The notes under the pieces were generated by a model that was not told the DNA's origin, searched no databases, and saw only the letters and a list, made by a program, of their open reading frames with translations. The translations under genes were made by a program, and so were the position numbers. Below are positions 38,259 through 47,581 of a stretch of 64,000 nt of DNA, piece after piece (position 1 is the first letter of the stretch; each line of letters begins with the position of its first letter). The stretch lies in assembly GCF_016595465.1 (NCBI RefSeq), contig NZ_JAENIK010000011.1:1178001-1242000 (forward strand). The letters run 5' to 3'. This DNA is from Luteolibacter yonseiensis (GTDB taxonomy: Bacteria; Verrucomicrobiota; Verrucomicrobiia; Verrucomicrobiales; Akkermansiaceae).

Positions 38259-40448
38259 TCACGGTTTCGCGGTCATTTTTTGGAAATCGAAGGAGTAAAC
38301 GGCGCGGTTCGAGGAACCCACCAGCAGGCTTTTGCCATCTTCCGACAAGGACAGCGATGTGGCGGTCCAAGGTACGGAGATGGATTGGAAGGGTTTCTGC
38401 GAGGATACGGCCATTACGGCGATGACGGAGCCTTTGCCGCGGATGGTGGGAATGGCGACGATCCATCGTTCGTCGGAGCTGAGGAGCGCGCCCGTGGCCT
38501 GCAGTTCCCAGTTGCCCGGCAGGGTTGCCAAGAGAGTGCCTTTCGCCGCGCCTCCCGCCCTGTTGCCTGCTGGAAGGGTCCAGATCATGCGGGGATTCGC
38601 GCCGAACGGGATGCCGAACAACCGGTCGCCGGTCGAATCCGCCGCAATGATGTCCGATCCGAGTTTCTCGGAGTCTTTCCTGCCCGTCAGATCCAGACTG
38701 TAGAAACCCGAAGCGGCCCTGACGAAGACCGAGAAAGGGGTCGTGCCGGTCATGAAGGTGCGCGGGTTCATGTTGATGTCGCCGGGAACCCGCACATTGA
38801 CGGGATCCGAATTATCGAGCGGCCGGTAGCGGACGACACAGCATGTCGCGGTGATGATGTTTTCGCCCTTCGGATCGATCCGGATGTTCATGACCATCGG
38901 TTCCTTGTTGTTCCGCCCGTCCTCCTTGAAGACGATCTGGCCCTTCACCCGGGGAATGTTGTCCGGCTTGCGGGAGACCCTGCCGCGGATGCCCTTGAGA
39001 TCCCACATGAGGAAATGATGTCCGTCCGCGGCGTAAACCTTCGCCTTTTCCTCCACGATGACGGGCGACTGCATCCGTACTTCCAGGCCGTCATCACTTG
39101 CCGGGGACGAGAGCTCGGCGATCTGCTCACCTTCCTTCGACCACAGCAGGAGGCGGCTTTCATCGCTGGAAATGATGTAGTTGCCGGTGATGGAAAATCC
39201 GGCCTCGGTGACCGGGCAACAGTGGGGCGGACGCAGCTTTGTTTCGAAGGCCACCATCGTCTCCCACGATGAGGAATTGCGGACCCTCCCGCCTCCGTTG
39301 TCGAAAGTGACGAAAAAAGCGCCGTTTTCAGAAAAATCCGCAAGATGCGAACCACCCGTGTATTCCACCCGGCGCTCTCCTGCCGGTCCGGCGGTGGGGA
39401 GATGGATGGTCCGGATACAGCTCGAAAGGACGAGCTTCTTTCCGTCCGGGGTGAACCGGGCTGTCCATTTGTAGTCCCTGCCCGAGGGAGAGGTTTCGAG
39501 TTTCAATTCATTGAGCCTGGTCAGGGCGCCATCCGTTTCCTGTCGGAAAAGCACCGCGTGATAGCCGTTGTGGAAGACCACGAACTCGTTGCGGACGCCT
39601 CCGGTCCAGACGCAGGCTTGTTTTTCCTCAGCCACCGGGCCCACATCGATTTTTTCCGCCGTCTCCGCTCCGGCCTTGATGACGAGGCACTCATTGGGAG
39701 ATTTGTCGCAAGGACGTGTGACGTACAAGCGGTCGCCTGAAAACGCGAGGTGATCGCTCACCGCCCCTTCTGTGCCGGAACCATTGCCGGGAAGATCGAC
39801 GCGACGGACCAGTTCTCCCGATTCCGCATCATACCACGATACCGCAGCCGGTCTGGAAGGGGTCGATTCCCGCAGCCGTTCGTGGTATTTTTCGAGGCTT
39901 TCGGGGTCGTTGTCGGTTGGGGGTGGGATGACCGCCGGCGTGCCGGGCAGATTGTGAAGAATGACCACCTGGCTGCCATCAGGGGTGAAACGGACGTCGA
40001 TGATCCCCATTCTTTTTTCGAAGGCCCACTTCGGCTCACCGGTTGCCAGATCAAAGCACTCGCCGATGAAGGCGGATTGTTCGGAGAGGCGGCAGGCGAA
40101 CAGCAGCCTGCCATCCGGAGAGACCGACCATTCCGTGCCTGCTTCGATGACTTCGTTCGTCATCACCTGGCCGGTGGGGTAGTTCGGTGTCATCCGCGTG
40201 ATGCGTCGTTCGGTTTCCACATACCAGATTTGGTCGGACAGCCTCTGGACCTGCTCACCGACGCCGGCCGGTAGGCCGAGACGGGGGTCTCCGTGGATTT
40301 TCGTGAGAAATTCCGGAGCTTGGGCATTGGGATCGTAACGCTTGAGCGGGCCGAGGGATTCCACCCGGTTTTCCAGGGCTGCATGGGCGGGGAAGCCGGC
40401 CGCCATCGCGATAGTGAAAGCGGCCCGGAGGAGAAAGAGATGTTTCAT
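38259..40448 (-). CDS. Exported beta-propeller (WD40/YVTN-like) protein
   Basis: 729 residues. A signal peptide of about 23 residues (MKHLFLLRAAF...AHA) is followed by repeated WSVSPDGRLLFACRL-like and VRFTPDGSQVVILHN-like strands, RFTPDGKKLVLSSC, and SLSLSEDGKSLLVGSSN at the end, the recurring pattern of WD40-like or TolB/YVTN propellers. No catalytic motif is visible. It is a single gene that converges on sufS (17 bp between stops). Export plus propeller suggests a surface or periplasmic binding role; the ligand is unknown. Start chosen at ATG 40448 because it gives a clean signal peptide. Confidence 0.8.
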   Translation of the reverse strand: MKHLFLLRAAFTIAMAAGFPAHAALENRVESLGPLKRYDPNAQAPEFLTKIHGDPRLGLPAGVGEQVQRLSDQIWYVETERRITRMTPNYPTGQVMTNEVIEAGTEWSVSPDGRLLFACRLSEQSAFIGECFDLATGEPKWAFEKRMGIIDVRFTPDGSQVVILHNLPGTPAVIPPPTDNDPESLEKYHERLRESTPSRPAAVSWYDAESGELVRRVDLPGNGSGTEGAVSDHLAFSGDRLYVTRPCDKSPNECLVIKAGAETAEKIDVGPVAEEKQACVWTGGVRNEFVVFHNGYHAVLFRQETDGALTRLNELKLETSPSGRDYKWTARFTPDGKKLVLSSCIRTIHLPTAGPAGERRVEYTGGSHLADFSENGAFFVTFDNGGGRVRNSSSWETMVAFETKLRPPHCCPVTEAGFSITGNYIISSDESRLLLWSKEGEQIAELSSPASDDGLEVRMQSPVIVEEKAKVYAADGHHFLMWDLKGIRGRVSRKPDNIPRVKGQIVFKEDGRNNKEPMVMNIRIDPKGENIITATCCVVRYRPLDNSDPVNVRVPGDINMNPRTFMTGTTPFSVFVRAASGFYSLDLTGRKDSEKLGSDIIAADSTGDRLFGIPFGANPRMIWTLPAGNRAGGAAKGTLLATLPGNWELQATGALLSSDERWIVAIPTIRGKGSVIAVMAVSSQKPFQSISVPWTATSLSLSEDGKSLLVGSSNRAVYSFDFQKMTAKP

Positions 40449-40578
40449 GTGGATCAATGGAGCGGCGGAGGGCATGGGAGCCATGCCGCACATGATCTAA
40501 CAAAACACCCGGACCGGCGGCTGACAATCGCAAATCCTGTTCAACCTTCCGTCACCGCGCTCCATAAGGCTCCGCTTC

Positions 40579-41937
40579 TCAGGCGAACATGCCGCGCCGG
40601 GCGAGGTGGCTGAGCCAGGGGGCGAACGCGAGTTCCGGGCAACGGGTTTTCGAAAATGCGGCGAGTTCCTCGATGCTGCGGCCGCCGTCCATGGCTGCCA
40701 GGACCTGGTAGTGCGCGGTGGGAAACGCGCAGGGTTTGTGCCATGCGTCCACGAGCGGCAGGTGGTTCCGCGCGCAAAGCAGGCGGAAGGCGTCGAGTCC
40801 GGGGAATGCGGGTGGCTCGGGATCGTAGTGCAGGGACTCGATTCGAGGGCTCACCCATCCTCGGGTGATGCCGGTGAAAAGCTGCCGGGCGATCCACTTC
40901 CCATCGCGCCCGGGCAGGCAATGCAGCACCTCTTCCATTTCCACGCAGGCGGGGGCGAATGAATCGATCACTTGGAAAAGTTCGATCTCCTCCGGATCGT
41001 CCGGCGGGTGGCTGGCGCGGACCGCCAGATCCAGCATGAGGCCGGACGGCACGCGCGGGGCGATGGGTGCGTCCTCCCGGCAGAGCACGCCGGAGCGGAA
41101 CGTCCTGCCCGCCGCCTCGTCCACCGCCATTTGGAAATCGAGCGGATCGGTCGCGCGGGCCTCCAGCTTCGCGAGGGTTTCCGCGCCGAGGTTGGACGGG
41201 ATATTGCCACCGGGATCGGTTTCCCCGAGCCAGCGCAGCCCGGCATTCGCGGCGGCTTGGGCGAAGCGGTCGAGCGGCCAGGCGTCGTTCACCGGGCCGA
41301 AGTCGTCGAAGGCGAGGATCGCCGGTCCCTTGGCCAGCATGTCGTCGATGATGGCGGCTTCCGGATTACCCGCGGGGGTGAGTTCCTTCAACAGGAGAAG
41401 GCAGGAAACCAGATCCCCGCCGCCCGCCTGTTGGATGGCGCGGACCTTCGCGATCACCGGCCTGCGGGGTTTCCAACCGCTTTCCAGATTGAAGCTCACG
41501 GTCGCGATGCCCGAGGGCGCGAGGTGCCTGCGGCAGAAGACGAGCAGGGCGGCCTTCACCGCATCCGGCACCCATGAGAAAAATCCGTGCGCGATGATGA
41601 AATCGAACGGACCACCCTCCGGTTCGTAGGTGGTCAGGTCCGCCGCGTGGAACACCACGTTCGTCACCCCGGCGGCGACCGCGCGTTCGTTAGCCTCGTC
41701 GATCGAGCGTTCGGCCAGATCGATTCCGATGAAGTCGCTCTCCGGCCAGCGCATCGCCAGCGGGATGAGGTTGTGTCCCGAGCAACAGCCGATTTCCAGA
41801 ATCCTGGCACCGCGCGGATGCTTCACGTCCAGCCCGCCGATGCGGGCGGCCACCGCGGACATCGCGGGATCCGAGAGGGGATGGCTCATCGGCGGATAAA
41901 CCTGTTCCTGGTAAAGTTGGTGAATGACGTCCGACAT
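40579..41937 (-). CDS. Class I SAM methyltransferase with regulatory C-terminal domain
   Basis: 452 residues. Motif I ILEIGCCSGHNLIPLA and acidic motif GIDLAERSIDEAN mark an SAM-dependent methyltransferase at about residues 35-170. The remaining ~280 residues, with RFAQAAANAGLRWLGETDPG and a Pro-rich end, match the layout of MethyTransf_Reg-type proteins in which a helical domain follows the catalytic one. N-terminal YQEQVYPPMSHPLSDP is typical of that family. It starts 5 bp after the spermidine-synthase-like gene, so the two are co-transcribed. The substrate is unknown. Confidence 0.85.
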   Translation of the reverse strand: MSDVIHQLYQEQVYPPMSHPLSDPAMSAVAARIGGLDVKHPRGARILEIGCCSGHNLIPLAMRWPESDFIGIDLAERSIDEANERAVAAGVTNVVFHAADLTTYEPEGGPFDFIIAHGFFSWVPDAVKAALLVFCRRHLAPSGIATVSFNLESGWKPRRPVIAKVRAIQQAGGGDLVSCLLLLKELTPAGNPEAAIIDDMLAKGPAILAFDDFGPVNDAWPLDRFAQAAANAGLRWLGETDPGGNIPSNLGAETLAKLEARATDPLDFQMAVDEAAGRTFRSGVLCREDAPIAPRVPSGLMLDLAVRASHPPDDPEEIELFQVIDSFAPACVEMEEVLHCLPGRDGKWIARQLFTGITRGWVSPRIESLHYDPEPPAFPGLDAFRLLCARNHLPLVDAWHKPCAFPTAHYQVLAAMDGGRSIEELAAFSKTRCPELAFAPWLSHLARRGMFA

Positions 41938-41942
41938 GTTTT

Positions 41943-42683
41943 TCAGGAAATCCGGCGGACCTTGATGCGGTCCCAGTACATCCGGTCGCGCCAATCATGG
42001 AACATTTCCCCATGGCTTTCCAAGCGGGGTCCGGTGGCCACGGCATCACCGGCGACGAGCACCTCGTTCATGCTCTGCAGGGTGGTCAGGCTCCTGACGG
42101 TGGGAAATGAACCGCGCAGGATTTTCCGTGTGAGCGATTGCATGGTCCGGTGGCCGGGGCCGACCACGAGGTTCACCGCCAGCAGGCCGCCCGGTGCCAC
42201 GGCGCGGCGCAGGTGGTCCATCAGTTCGGAATTCCACGCGCGCGGGCGGAAGACGTCGGTTTTGCCGGCCAGGTAGATGTCGTCGAACACGACGTCGAAC
42301 CGCCGCTGGTTTTTCGCCAGCCATTCATAGGCGTCCGCCGTGTGGATCTCGATACCGAGTTCGTCCAGGTCCATGTGCCGCCGCGCGAGGGAAACGATCT
42401 CGCCGTCGATGTCGATGGCCGTCAGCTGGCAATCCGGCAGCAGGTGGCGCAGCACGCGGTAGGCGGTGCCGCCTGCCAGGCCCAGCATGAGGATGGAGCG
42501 CGGTGGCCCGTCCTTGCGGAGCAGCACGGAGGCGGCGATGAGGTCCCACGCGAGTCCCGTGAGGAAACGCCTGCTGTGGTGCCAGGCATGGATGGCACCG
42601 GCCACGCGGAACTCCGTCGCCACATCCGATTTCCAAACCTCAAGGGACTGGAATTGGGTATGAACGGTTTCCACGCGACGCAT
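41943..42683 (-). CDS. Spermidine-synthase-like methyltransferase-fold protein
   Basis: 246 residues with a Rossmann-type core: SILMLGLAGGTAYRVL (nucleotide-binding Gly loop), LTAIDIDGEIVSLARRHM (acidic residue), HTADAYEWLAKNQRRFDVVFDDIY (catalytic Asp pair region of spermidine synthase-like proteins), and VAPGGLLAVNLVV. It lacks the tetrameric-type N-terminal domain of true spermidine synthases, as in many methyltransferase-like relatives. It is the first gene of a two-gene unit with a second methyltransferase 5 bp downstream. Whether it transfers aminopropyl or methyl groups cannot be told. Confidence 0.8.
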   Translation of the reverse strand: MRRVETVHTQFQSLEVWKSDVATEFRVAGAIHAWHHSRRFLTGLAWDLIAASVLLRKDGPPRSILMLGLAGGTAYRVLRHLLPDCQLTAIDIDGEIVSLARRHMDLDELGIEIHTADAYEWLAKNQRRFDVVFDDIYLAGKTDVFRPRAWNSELMDHLRRAVAPGGLLAVNLVVGPGHRTMQSLTRKILRGSFPTVRSLTTLQSMNEVLVAGDAVATGPRLESHGEMFHDWRDRMYWDRIKVRRIS

Positions 42684-42839
42684 CGGCAGGGATGTTGCGG
42701 CGGGTTCGCGGGGGAGTCGAGGATTTCAGGGATGGGCGGGGGGATTCTTTTCCAGCCGCAAAAAAGGTGGGAAAATCCGTGAAAGCAGATCGGGTCAGGG
42801 TACGCACGGAAGACACGCCGAAGGGGCAGGCTACATGCC

Positions 42840-43976
42840 TCACCGCCTCAGCTTGTCGGACTTTTTCCAGAAATCCCTTCCGGCGGCGGTTTCCATGTCC
42901 GCCATGAGCCACAACTGGCGGGCGAGGCCGCCGTTGGTGATGAGGTCCTTGGCGGGTTCCTTTTTCCAAGCCTCGTAGTGGAAGTCGCAGTCGGTCTTCG
43001 CGCGTTTCAGGAGGTAGTCCTCCTTCGTCCAGCGGTAGAGTTCCAGATCCGCCTCGACCATGAGGTGGGACCACTTGATGGAGTCCCGGTATTGGCCGGT
43101 CTTGCTGTCGGTGAAGGCCTTGGCGGCGACCCCCATCTTCTTCGCCTCGTCCAGGTAGATGTCCTCGCCGGTGAGGGAATAGAGGCAGGTGTAGGCGCGG
43201 AGCATCATCGCGCTGTTGTAGGTGAGCTGGCCGCCGTTCACCTGGCCGGTGACGACGTTGATCGCGTCGCCGAACAGGCTGTTGCCCCCACGCAGCGTCT
43301 TGGTGGTCCATTTTACGATCTTGCCGCCGTCCGCGATGTATTTCGGGGCCTCCTTGGGCTCGCAGAATTTCGAGAGCCGGAAACAACCGACGGCGGCCGG
43401 GGCGTTCACGCAGGTGTTCTTGGAGTCGCCGGTGTGTTTTTCATGCCACCAGATGCCGCCGCCGCCGACTTCGTCCCAGCCGCTCATCACGAACTCGAGC
43501 ACTTCGGTGGCGCGTTTGAGGTAGCGGGATTCCCCGCTCATCTCGTAGGCCTCGAGGAACATGATGACCATCCAGGCGTTGTCATCGTAATACTTGTCAT
43601 TCCCGCCTCCGGCGGTGGGGGAAGGTTCGTAGCCGGGGATCTTCACCTTGGTGTCCCAGTAAACCTCCATGCCTTCGAAATATTTCCGCATGATGGATTT
43701 GTATTTCGGATCATGGCGGGTGGCGGCCACCACCGCGGAGAACATGACGCCGCCGCCCCAGATGAAGTCCGGATCGTCCTTGTCGATCGCGCCCTTGTAG
43801 AGATCGCGCTTTTTCAGCCAGAAATTTTCGTGGGTGTGGGCCATCACCTCCGCCGCCCGCTTGCCGTAAACGCCGGATTCCGCCGACTGCCCCCAGCTCC
43901 TGCCGGACAGTCCGCAGGCAAGGATGCCCGAGCCCATGGTCTTCAGCAGGTGGCGGCGTGTGTGGAGGTTTTTCAT
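42840..43976 (-). CDS. Glycoside hydrolase family 76 (alpha-1,6-mannanase-like), Tat-exported
   Basis: 378 residues from ATG 43976. The N-terminus RRHLLKTMGSGILACGL is a twin-Arg signal (TRRHLLK), ending near WGQSA. The catalytic domain is an (alpha/alpha)6 barrel with the twin Asp of GH76 in KYYDDNAWMVIMFLEAYEM, and helices VGGGGIWWHEK, GQLTYNSAMMLRAYTCLYS, which fit the mannanase family. GH76 enzymes hydrolyse alpha-1,6-mannan backbones, as in yeast cell walls or bacterial mannans. It is divergent from a Gfo/Idh/MocA oxidoreductase, a common pairing in sugar loci. Use of Tat suits the tatC at 35.5-36.9 kb. Confidence 0.9.
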   Translation of the reverse strand: MKNLHTRRHLLKTMGSGILACGLSGRSWGQSAESGVYGKRAAEVMAHTHENFWLKKRDLYKGAIDKDDPDFIWGGGVMFSAVVAATRHDPKYKSIMRKYFEGMEVYWDTKVKIPGYEPSPTAGGGNDKYYDDNAWMVIMFLEAYEMSGESRYLKRATEVLEFVMSGWDEVGGGGIWWHEKHTGDSKNTCVNAPAAVGCFRLSKFCEPKEAPKYIADGGKIVKWTTKTLRGGNSLFGDAINVVTGQVNGGQLTYNSAMMLRAYTCLYSLTGEDIYLDEAKKMGVAAKAFTDSKTGQYRDSIKWSHLMVEADLELYRWTKEDYLLKRAKTDCDFHYEAWKKEPAKDLITNGGLARQLWLMADMETAAGRDFWKKSDKLRR

Positions 43977-44080
43977 GGGTTGCTGCGTCAGAACACGCGC
44001 TGGTCGGCCCCGTCCTGTCAATTCCCCTTGCCCGGCTTTTTTCGCTTTCCGGAAAATTCCGCACCGCCAGACTCGCGGGC

Positions 44081-45115
44081 ATGAACTTCGGCATCATCGG
44101 CACCGGGAGCATCGGACGTTTTCACGCGGAGGCCATCCGGGCGATGGACGGCGGCACGCTGCACTCGGTTTTCCAGCGGAATCCGCAAAATGCGGCGGAC
44201 TACGGGGTGAGGTCGTATTCGGATCTCGCGGAGTTCCTGTCGGATCCCGAGTTGGAGATCGTCACCATCGCCACGCCTTCCGGCGCCCATTTCGAGCCGG
44301 CGCTGGCGGCGCTTGCGGCGGGCAAGCATGTCGTCTGCGAGAAGCCGCTGGAAATCACGGCGGCCCGCATCGATGAAATGTCCGCAGCCGCCAAGAACGC
44401 CGGCAGGACCCTGGCGGCGATCCTCAACCGTCGGTTCAATCCGGCAATGTCCGCCTTCAAGGCGGCGGCGGACGCGGGCCGTTTCGGGAAAATCACCTCA
44501 GCCTCGTGTTATGTGAAATGGTTCCGCGACCAGGCCTACTACGACTCCGCCGAATGGCGTGGGACTTGGGAGCTCGATGGCGGCGGCGCGCTGATGAACC
44601 AGGCCATCCACAGCATCGACGCGCTGCTGCACCTCGCCGGTCCGGTGAAATCCGTGCGGGCGAACACGGCGTGCCTCGCGCACGAGCGCATCGAGGTGGA
44701 GGACATGGCCGTGGCGTTGCTGGAATTCGAAAATGGGGCGCGCGGCGTGATCGAGGGCTCCACCTGTTCGTGGTCGAAAGCCGGCCACCCCGCCCGCGTC
44801 CAGATCTGCGGCACGGAGGGCTCGGTCTTCCTGGCGGATGAAACTTTCGAGGCGTGGGATTTCAAACACGGGCAACCACACGATGAGGAGATCCGCGCCA
44901 CCCTGATGCGCGGAAACCAGGCCGCGCTGGGCGGCAACGACCCGAAGGCGATCCAGTTCCACCAGCACCAGCGGAACTTCGAAGAGGTGGTGAACGCCAT
45001 CCGCGAGGGCCGCGAACCGAGCACCTCCGCCGGTGAGGCGAGGAAGGCGGTGGAGCTGATCGAGGCGATTTACGCAAGCGCGGCGGCTGGTGGCGAGGTG
45101 CGGTTCCTGACATGA
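44081..45115 (+). CDS. Gfo/Idh/MocA family NAD(P)-dependent oxidoreductase
   Basis: 344 residues from ATG 44081. Rossmann N-terminus NFGIIGTGSIGRFHAEAIRAM; the second-domain signature CEKPLEITAARIDEM (Lys of the EKP motif); DGGGALMNQAIHSIDALLHLAG with the substrate-site His. This family oxidises or reduces sugars and sugar-like polyols. The gene sits 104 bp from the divergent GH76 start, so a role in mannose or related sugar metabolism is plausible but not shown. No signal peptide in this start; the upstream 41 residues look non-coding. Confidence 0.93.
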   Translation: MNFGIIGTGSIGRFHAEAIRAMDGGTLHSVFQRNPQNAADYGVRSYSDLAEFLSDPELEIVTIATPSGAHFEPALAALAAGKHVVCEKPLEITAARIDEMSAAAKNAGRTLAAILNRRFNPAMSAFKAAADAGRFGKITSASCYVKWFRDQAYYDSAEWRGTWELDGGGALMNQAIHSIDALLHLAGPVKSVRANTACLAHERIEVEDMAVALLEFENGARGVIEGSTCSWSKAGHPARVQICGTEGSVFLADETFEAWDFKHGQPHDEEIRATLMRGNQAALGGNDPKAIQFHQHQRNFEEVVNAIREGREPSTSAGEARKAVELIEAIYASAAAGGEVRFLT

Positions 45116-45232
45116 TTTTTTTGGAGAATTGTGGATCTTCCGGGGGCGGGTGGGGGAGGATAGCATTGCCAGATTGTCGGGAATGGCGGAGGTTTCCGGC
45201 ATGGTCTGTGGTAGCCCGGGAGGGATGGTATC

Positions 45233-46237
45233 ATGAGTGCGGGTGAAACGAGCTGGACGATCGTCGGCCAGGGGCTTGCGGGAACCTGTCTGGCGTGGGC
45301 GTTGTGGGAGAGGGGGGAGGAGTTCCGCATCATCGATCGCGGCGAGGGCGGCAGTTCACGGGTGGCGGCGGGGATGGTGAATCCGGTCACGGGAAAGAAT
45401 TTCGAACCGAGCTGGCGGATCTCCGAGTTCCTGCCGGACGCGCTGGCGTTTTATGCCGCGGTGGAGGGGCGCATCGGGAGGCGGGTGTGGAATCCATTTC
45501 CGGTGCTGCGGTTGGCGGGGAATGACAAGGAGTGGCGGAAAATAGTCTCGAAGCTGGATGCGCCGGAGGTGGCTCCATGGGTTGCTGGTCAGGTGGCACC
45601 GCCGGATGGCTGGGCGGGTGCGGTTGAACTGCGGGGCGGCGGCAGGCTGGACACGCGGGCGTTCATGGACGGATCGCGGGATTTTTTTGAGAAGCTGGGA
45701 TGCTGTCGGACGGGGGATTTTAAGGACGCTCCGTCGCCCCGGACGATCCGTTGCGAGGGCGCGGCAGGGCTGCTGGGCGGTGGCTACGGGCCGCAGCGTT
45801 GTGCGAAGGGGGAGATCCTGACGGTGCGGGCGGAGGACTGGGATGAGACGCGAATCCGCATCGGCGCGGGGGGCTGGCTGGTGCCGTTGGGCGGAGGGCT
45901 TTTCAAGGCGGGCTCGACGTATGAGTGGAACGAACTGGACGAACTGCCGACGGCGAAGGGCCGGGCGCGGGTGGAGGAGATCGCTGGCCGGCTCGGGGGC
46001 GGGGCTTTCGAGGTCATCGGCCACGAGGCGGGGGTGCGGCCGATCCTGCGCCGCAGCCAGCCGTTGATCGGCCCGATGGCGGATGGCGGATGGATGTTCA
46101 ACGCGCTGGGGTCGAAGGGCTCGCTCTACGCGCCGGGGATGGCGGCGAGGTTGGCGGCATGGCTGGTGGATGGCACGGAGCCCGAGCCGGAGGTGGACTT
46201 CAGGAAATTTTCCTCCCAGTCTGACGGGCATGAGTGA
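45233..46237 (+). CDS. FAD-dependent oxidoreductase, DAO family
   Basis: 334 residues. Dinucleotide-binding GxGxxG: WTIVGQGLAGTCLAWALWERG, followed by EFRIIDRG and SSRVAAGMVNPVTGK, then the C-terminal FAD loop GVRPILRRSQPLIGP...MFNALGSKGSLYAPGMAARLAAWL typical of D-amino-acid oxidase-like enzymes (ThiO/DadA group). A GGGAGG-like ribosome site (GGGAGG about 10 bp before the ATG) is one of the few clear ones in the window. It overlaps the next gene by 8 bp (ATGAGTGA), implying translational coupling. Substrate unknown. Confidence 0.87.
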   Translation: MSAGETSWTIVGQGLAGTCLAWALWERGEEFRIIDRGEGGSSRVAAGMVNPVTGKNFEPSWRISEFLPDALAFYAAVEGRIGRRVWNPFPVLRLAGNDKEWRKIVSKLDAPEVAPWVAGQVAPPDGWAGAVELRGGGRLDTRAFMDGSRDFFEKLGCCRTGDFKDAPSPRTIRCEGAAGLLGGGYGPQRCAKGEILTVRAEDWDETRIRIGAGGWLVPLGGGLFKAGSTYEWNELDELPTAKGRARVEEIAGRLGGGAFEVIGHEAGVRPILRRSQPLIGPMADGGWMFNALGSKGSLYAPGMAARLAAWLVDGTEPEPEVDFRKFSSQSDGHE

Positions 46238-46817
46238 CGCGCAGTTCCCACCAAGACCGACGGCGCTGGCGCAGGAGATGTTGCGTCCGCTGGTTTTTGA
46301 GGGGGACCTCGTGATCGATGCGACAGCGGGCAACGGCCATGACACGCTTTTCCTGGCGGAGTGCGTCGGTGTGTCCGGACGGGTGCTGGCGTTCGATGTG
46401 CAGGCGGCGGCGCTGGCGGCGGCGGGGCGGTTGCTCGGCGGGGCCGGGCTGGCGGAACGGGTGTCGTTTTTCCACGAATCCCATGGCCGGATGGAGGAGC
46501 GTGCCGCGGCGGGATCGGTGGCGGCGGTGATGTTCAATCTGGGTTACCTGCCGGGTGAGGATCACGCGCTGACGACGGAGGCGGATGAAACACTGGCGGC
46601 GCTGGAATCGGCGGCGCGGTTGTTGAAATCCGGCGGGGTGCTCTCGGTGGTGTGTTATCCCGGCCACCCGGCGGGAGCGGTCGAGGCGAAGGCGGTGGAA
46701 CAATGGATGGCCGGGAAGACGGCGGACGGGTGGCGGGTGGCGAGATACGGCGCGCTGGGGACGAGAAGGCCGGCGCCGTTTTTGTTGTTGGGGGGAAGAG
46801 GTGTCAGGTTGCGTTGA
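46230..46817 (+). CDS. SAM-dependent methyltransferase, rRNA-methylase (YtqB/MraW-like) type
   Basis: 195 residues. Motif I DATAGNGHDTLFLAECVG, motif II VLAFDVQAAALAAAG, FHESHGRME, and motif IV MFNLGYLPGEDH match the small rRNA_methylase family (YtqB of Bacillus). The C-terminal strand has VVCYPGHPAGAVEAKAVEQW. It starts inside the 3' end of the FAD oxidoreductase gene (ATG within ATGAGTGA), and the two are probably one transcript. The substrate in this family is not settled (RNA suggested). Confidence 0.88.
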   Translation: MSDAQFPPRPTALAQEMLRPLVFEGDLVIDATAGNGHDTLFLAECVGVSGRVLAFDVQAAALAAAGRLLGGAGLAERVSFFHESHGRMEERAAAGSVAAVMFNLGYLPGEDHALTTEADETLAALESAARLLKSGGVLSVVCYPGHPAGAVEAKAVEQWMAGKTADGWRVARYGALGTRRPAPFLLLGGRGVRLR

Positions 46818-46836
46818 GTCTGAAAACCAGCGCGGC

Positions 46837-47466
46837 TCATCCCTCCGAAGGTTTCCGCCGGTAGCTCAGGAAACATTCTCCGTCCCGTGGCTCGAAGTGG
46901 TTGATCTCGAAATCCAGCGACCTGGGAAGAAATTCCGACGGAATGCCGGTGACGGTGGGGGCTGAGAGCCCGCCGAAAAGCGTGTGTCCGGCGAGGGTGA
47001 GGTGGAATTCGTCGATGGCATCCAGCTCCGCCAGCGCGCGGACCAGTTCGCCGCCGCCCTCGCAGTGGAGGTGTTTCACTCCAAGGTCCGTGGCGAGGGT
47101 GCCGAGGAATGCCGGCAGGGTGGTGTGGTGCGCGGTCGCTCCCGGGATTTCCCCGGCTCGGTCTCCGGTGACGCAGAGGTGGATCGCTCCGCCCGGTTTC
47201 TGGAAAACCGGCAGATCGGGATCCAGCGAGCCGCCGCGGGTGACGATGCAGCGCAGCGGCTGCACGGTTTTTCCCGGGACGGTCATGGTCATCCGGTCCG
47301 CGACAAGCGTGCCCTTCCCGACGAGGATGGCATCCGCCGTGGAGCGCAGGGCGAGCAGGCGCGTGTGGTCCGCAGGGGACGTCCAACCGCTGGGGCGCTT
47401 GCCGGTGGAGGAGATTTTTCCGTCGGCAGAGATCGCGAAGTTCACGGAAATCCATGGTTTTTCCAT
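46837..47466 (-). CDS. RibD C-terminal/dihydrofolate-reductase-like pyrimidine reductase
   Basis: 209 residues from ATG 47466 (MEKPWISVNFAISADGKI). The core matches RibD C-terminal reductases: N-terminal strand VNFAISADGKISS, SPADHTRLLALRSTADAILVGKGTLVADRM, and HLHCEGGGELVRALAELDAIDEFHLT. The NADPH-dependent family includes riboflavin (RibD) and pterin reductases; with no deaminase domain attached it is a stand-alone RibD_C. Divergent from the transporter gene and convergent with the methyltransferase gene (19 bp between stops). Substrate not certain. Confidence 0.88.
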   Translation of the reverse strand: MEKPWISVNFAISADGKISSTGKRPSGWTSPADHTRLLALRSTADAILVGKGTLVADRMTMTVPGKTVQPLRCIVTRGGSLDPDLPVFQKPGGAIHLCVTGDRAGEIPGATAHHTTLPAFLGTLATDLGVKHLHCEGGGELVRALAELDAIDEFHLTLAGHTLFGGLSAPTVTGIPSEFLPRSLDFEINHFEPRDGECFLSYRRKPSEG

Positions 47467-47581
47467 GCGCCAAGGCACCCGTTCCGCACGGGGAATGCAA
47501 GCACCGCCTTCTGATCCAGTGCTTGCCAATATCCCACCGCGCGGTCATGGGAGCGGCACCTCACGTGGGGAACCCATTGAT

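Noticed and set aside
46901-47581. Upstream extension of the SLC13 frame (227 residues)
   Set aside because: It is antisense to the RibD_C gene; the transporter begins at 47582 with a proper first membrane helix.
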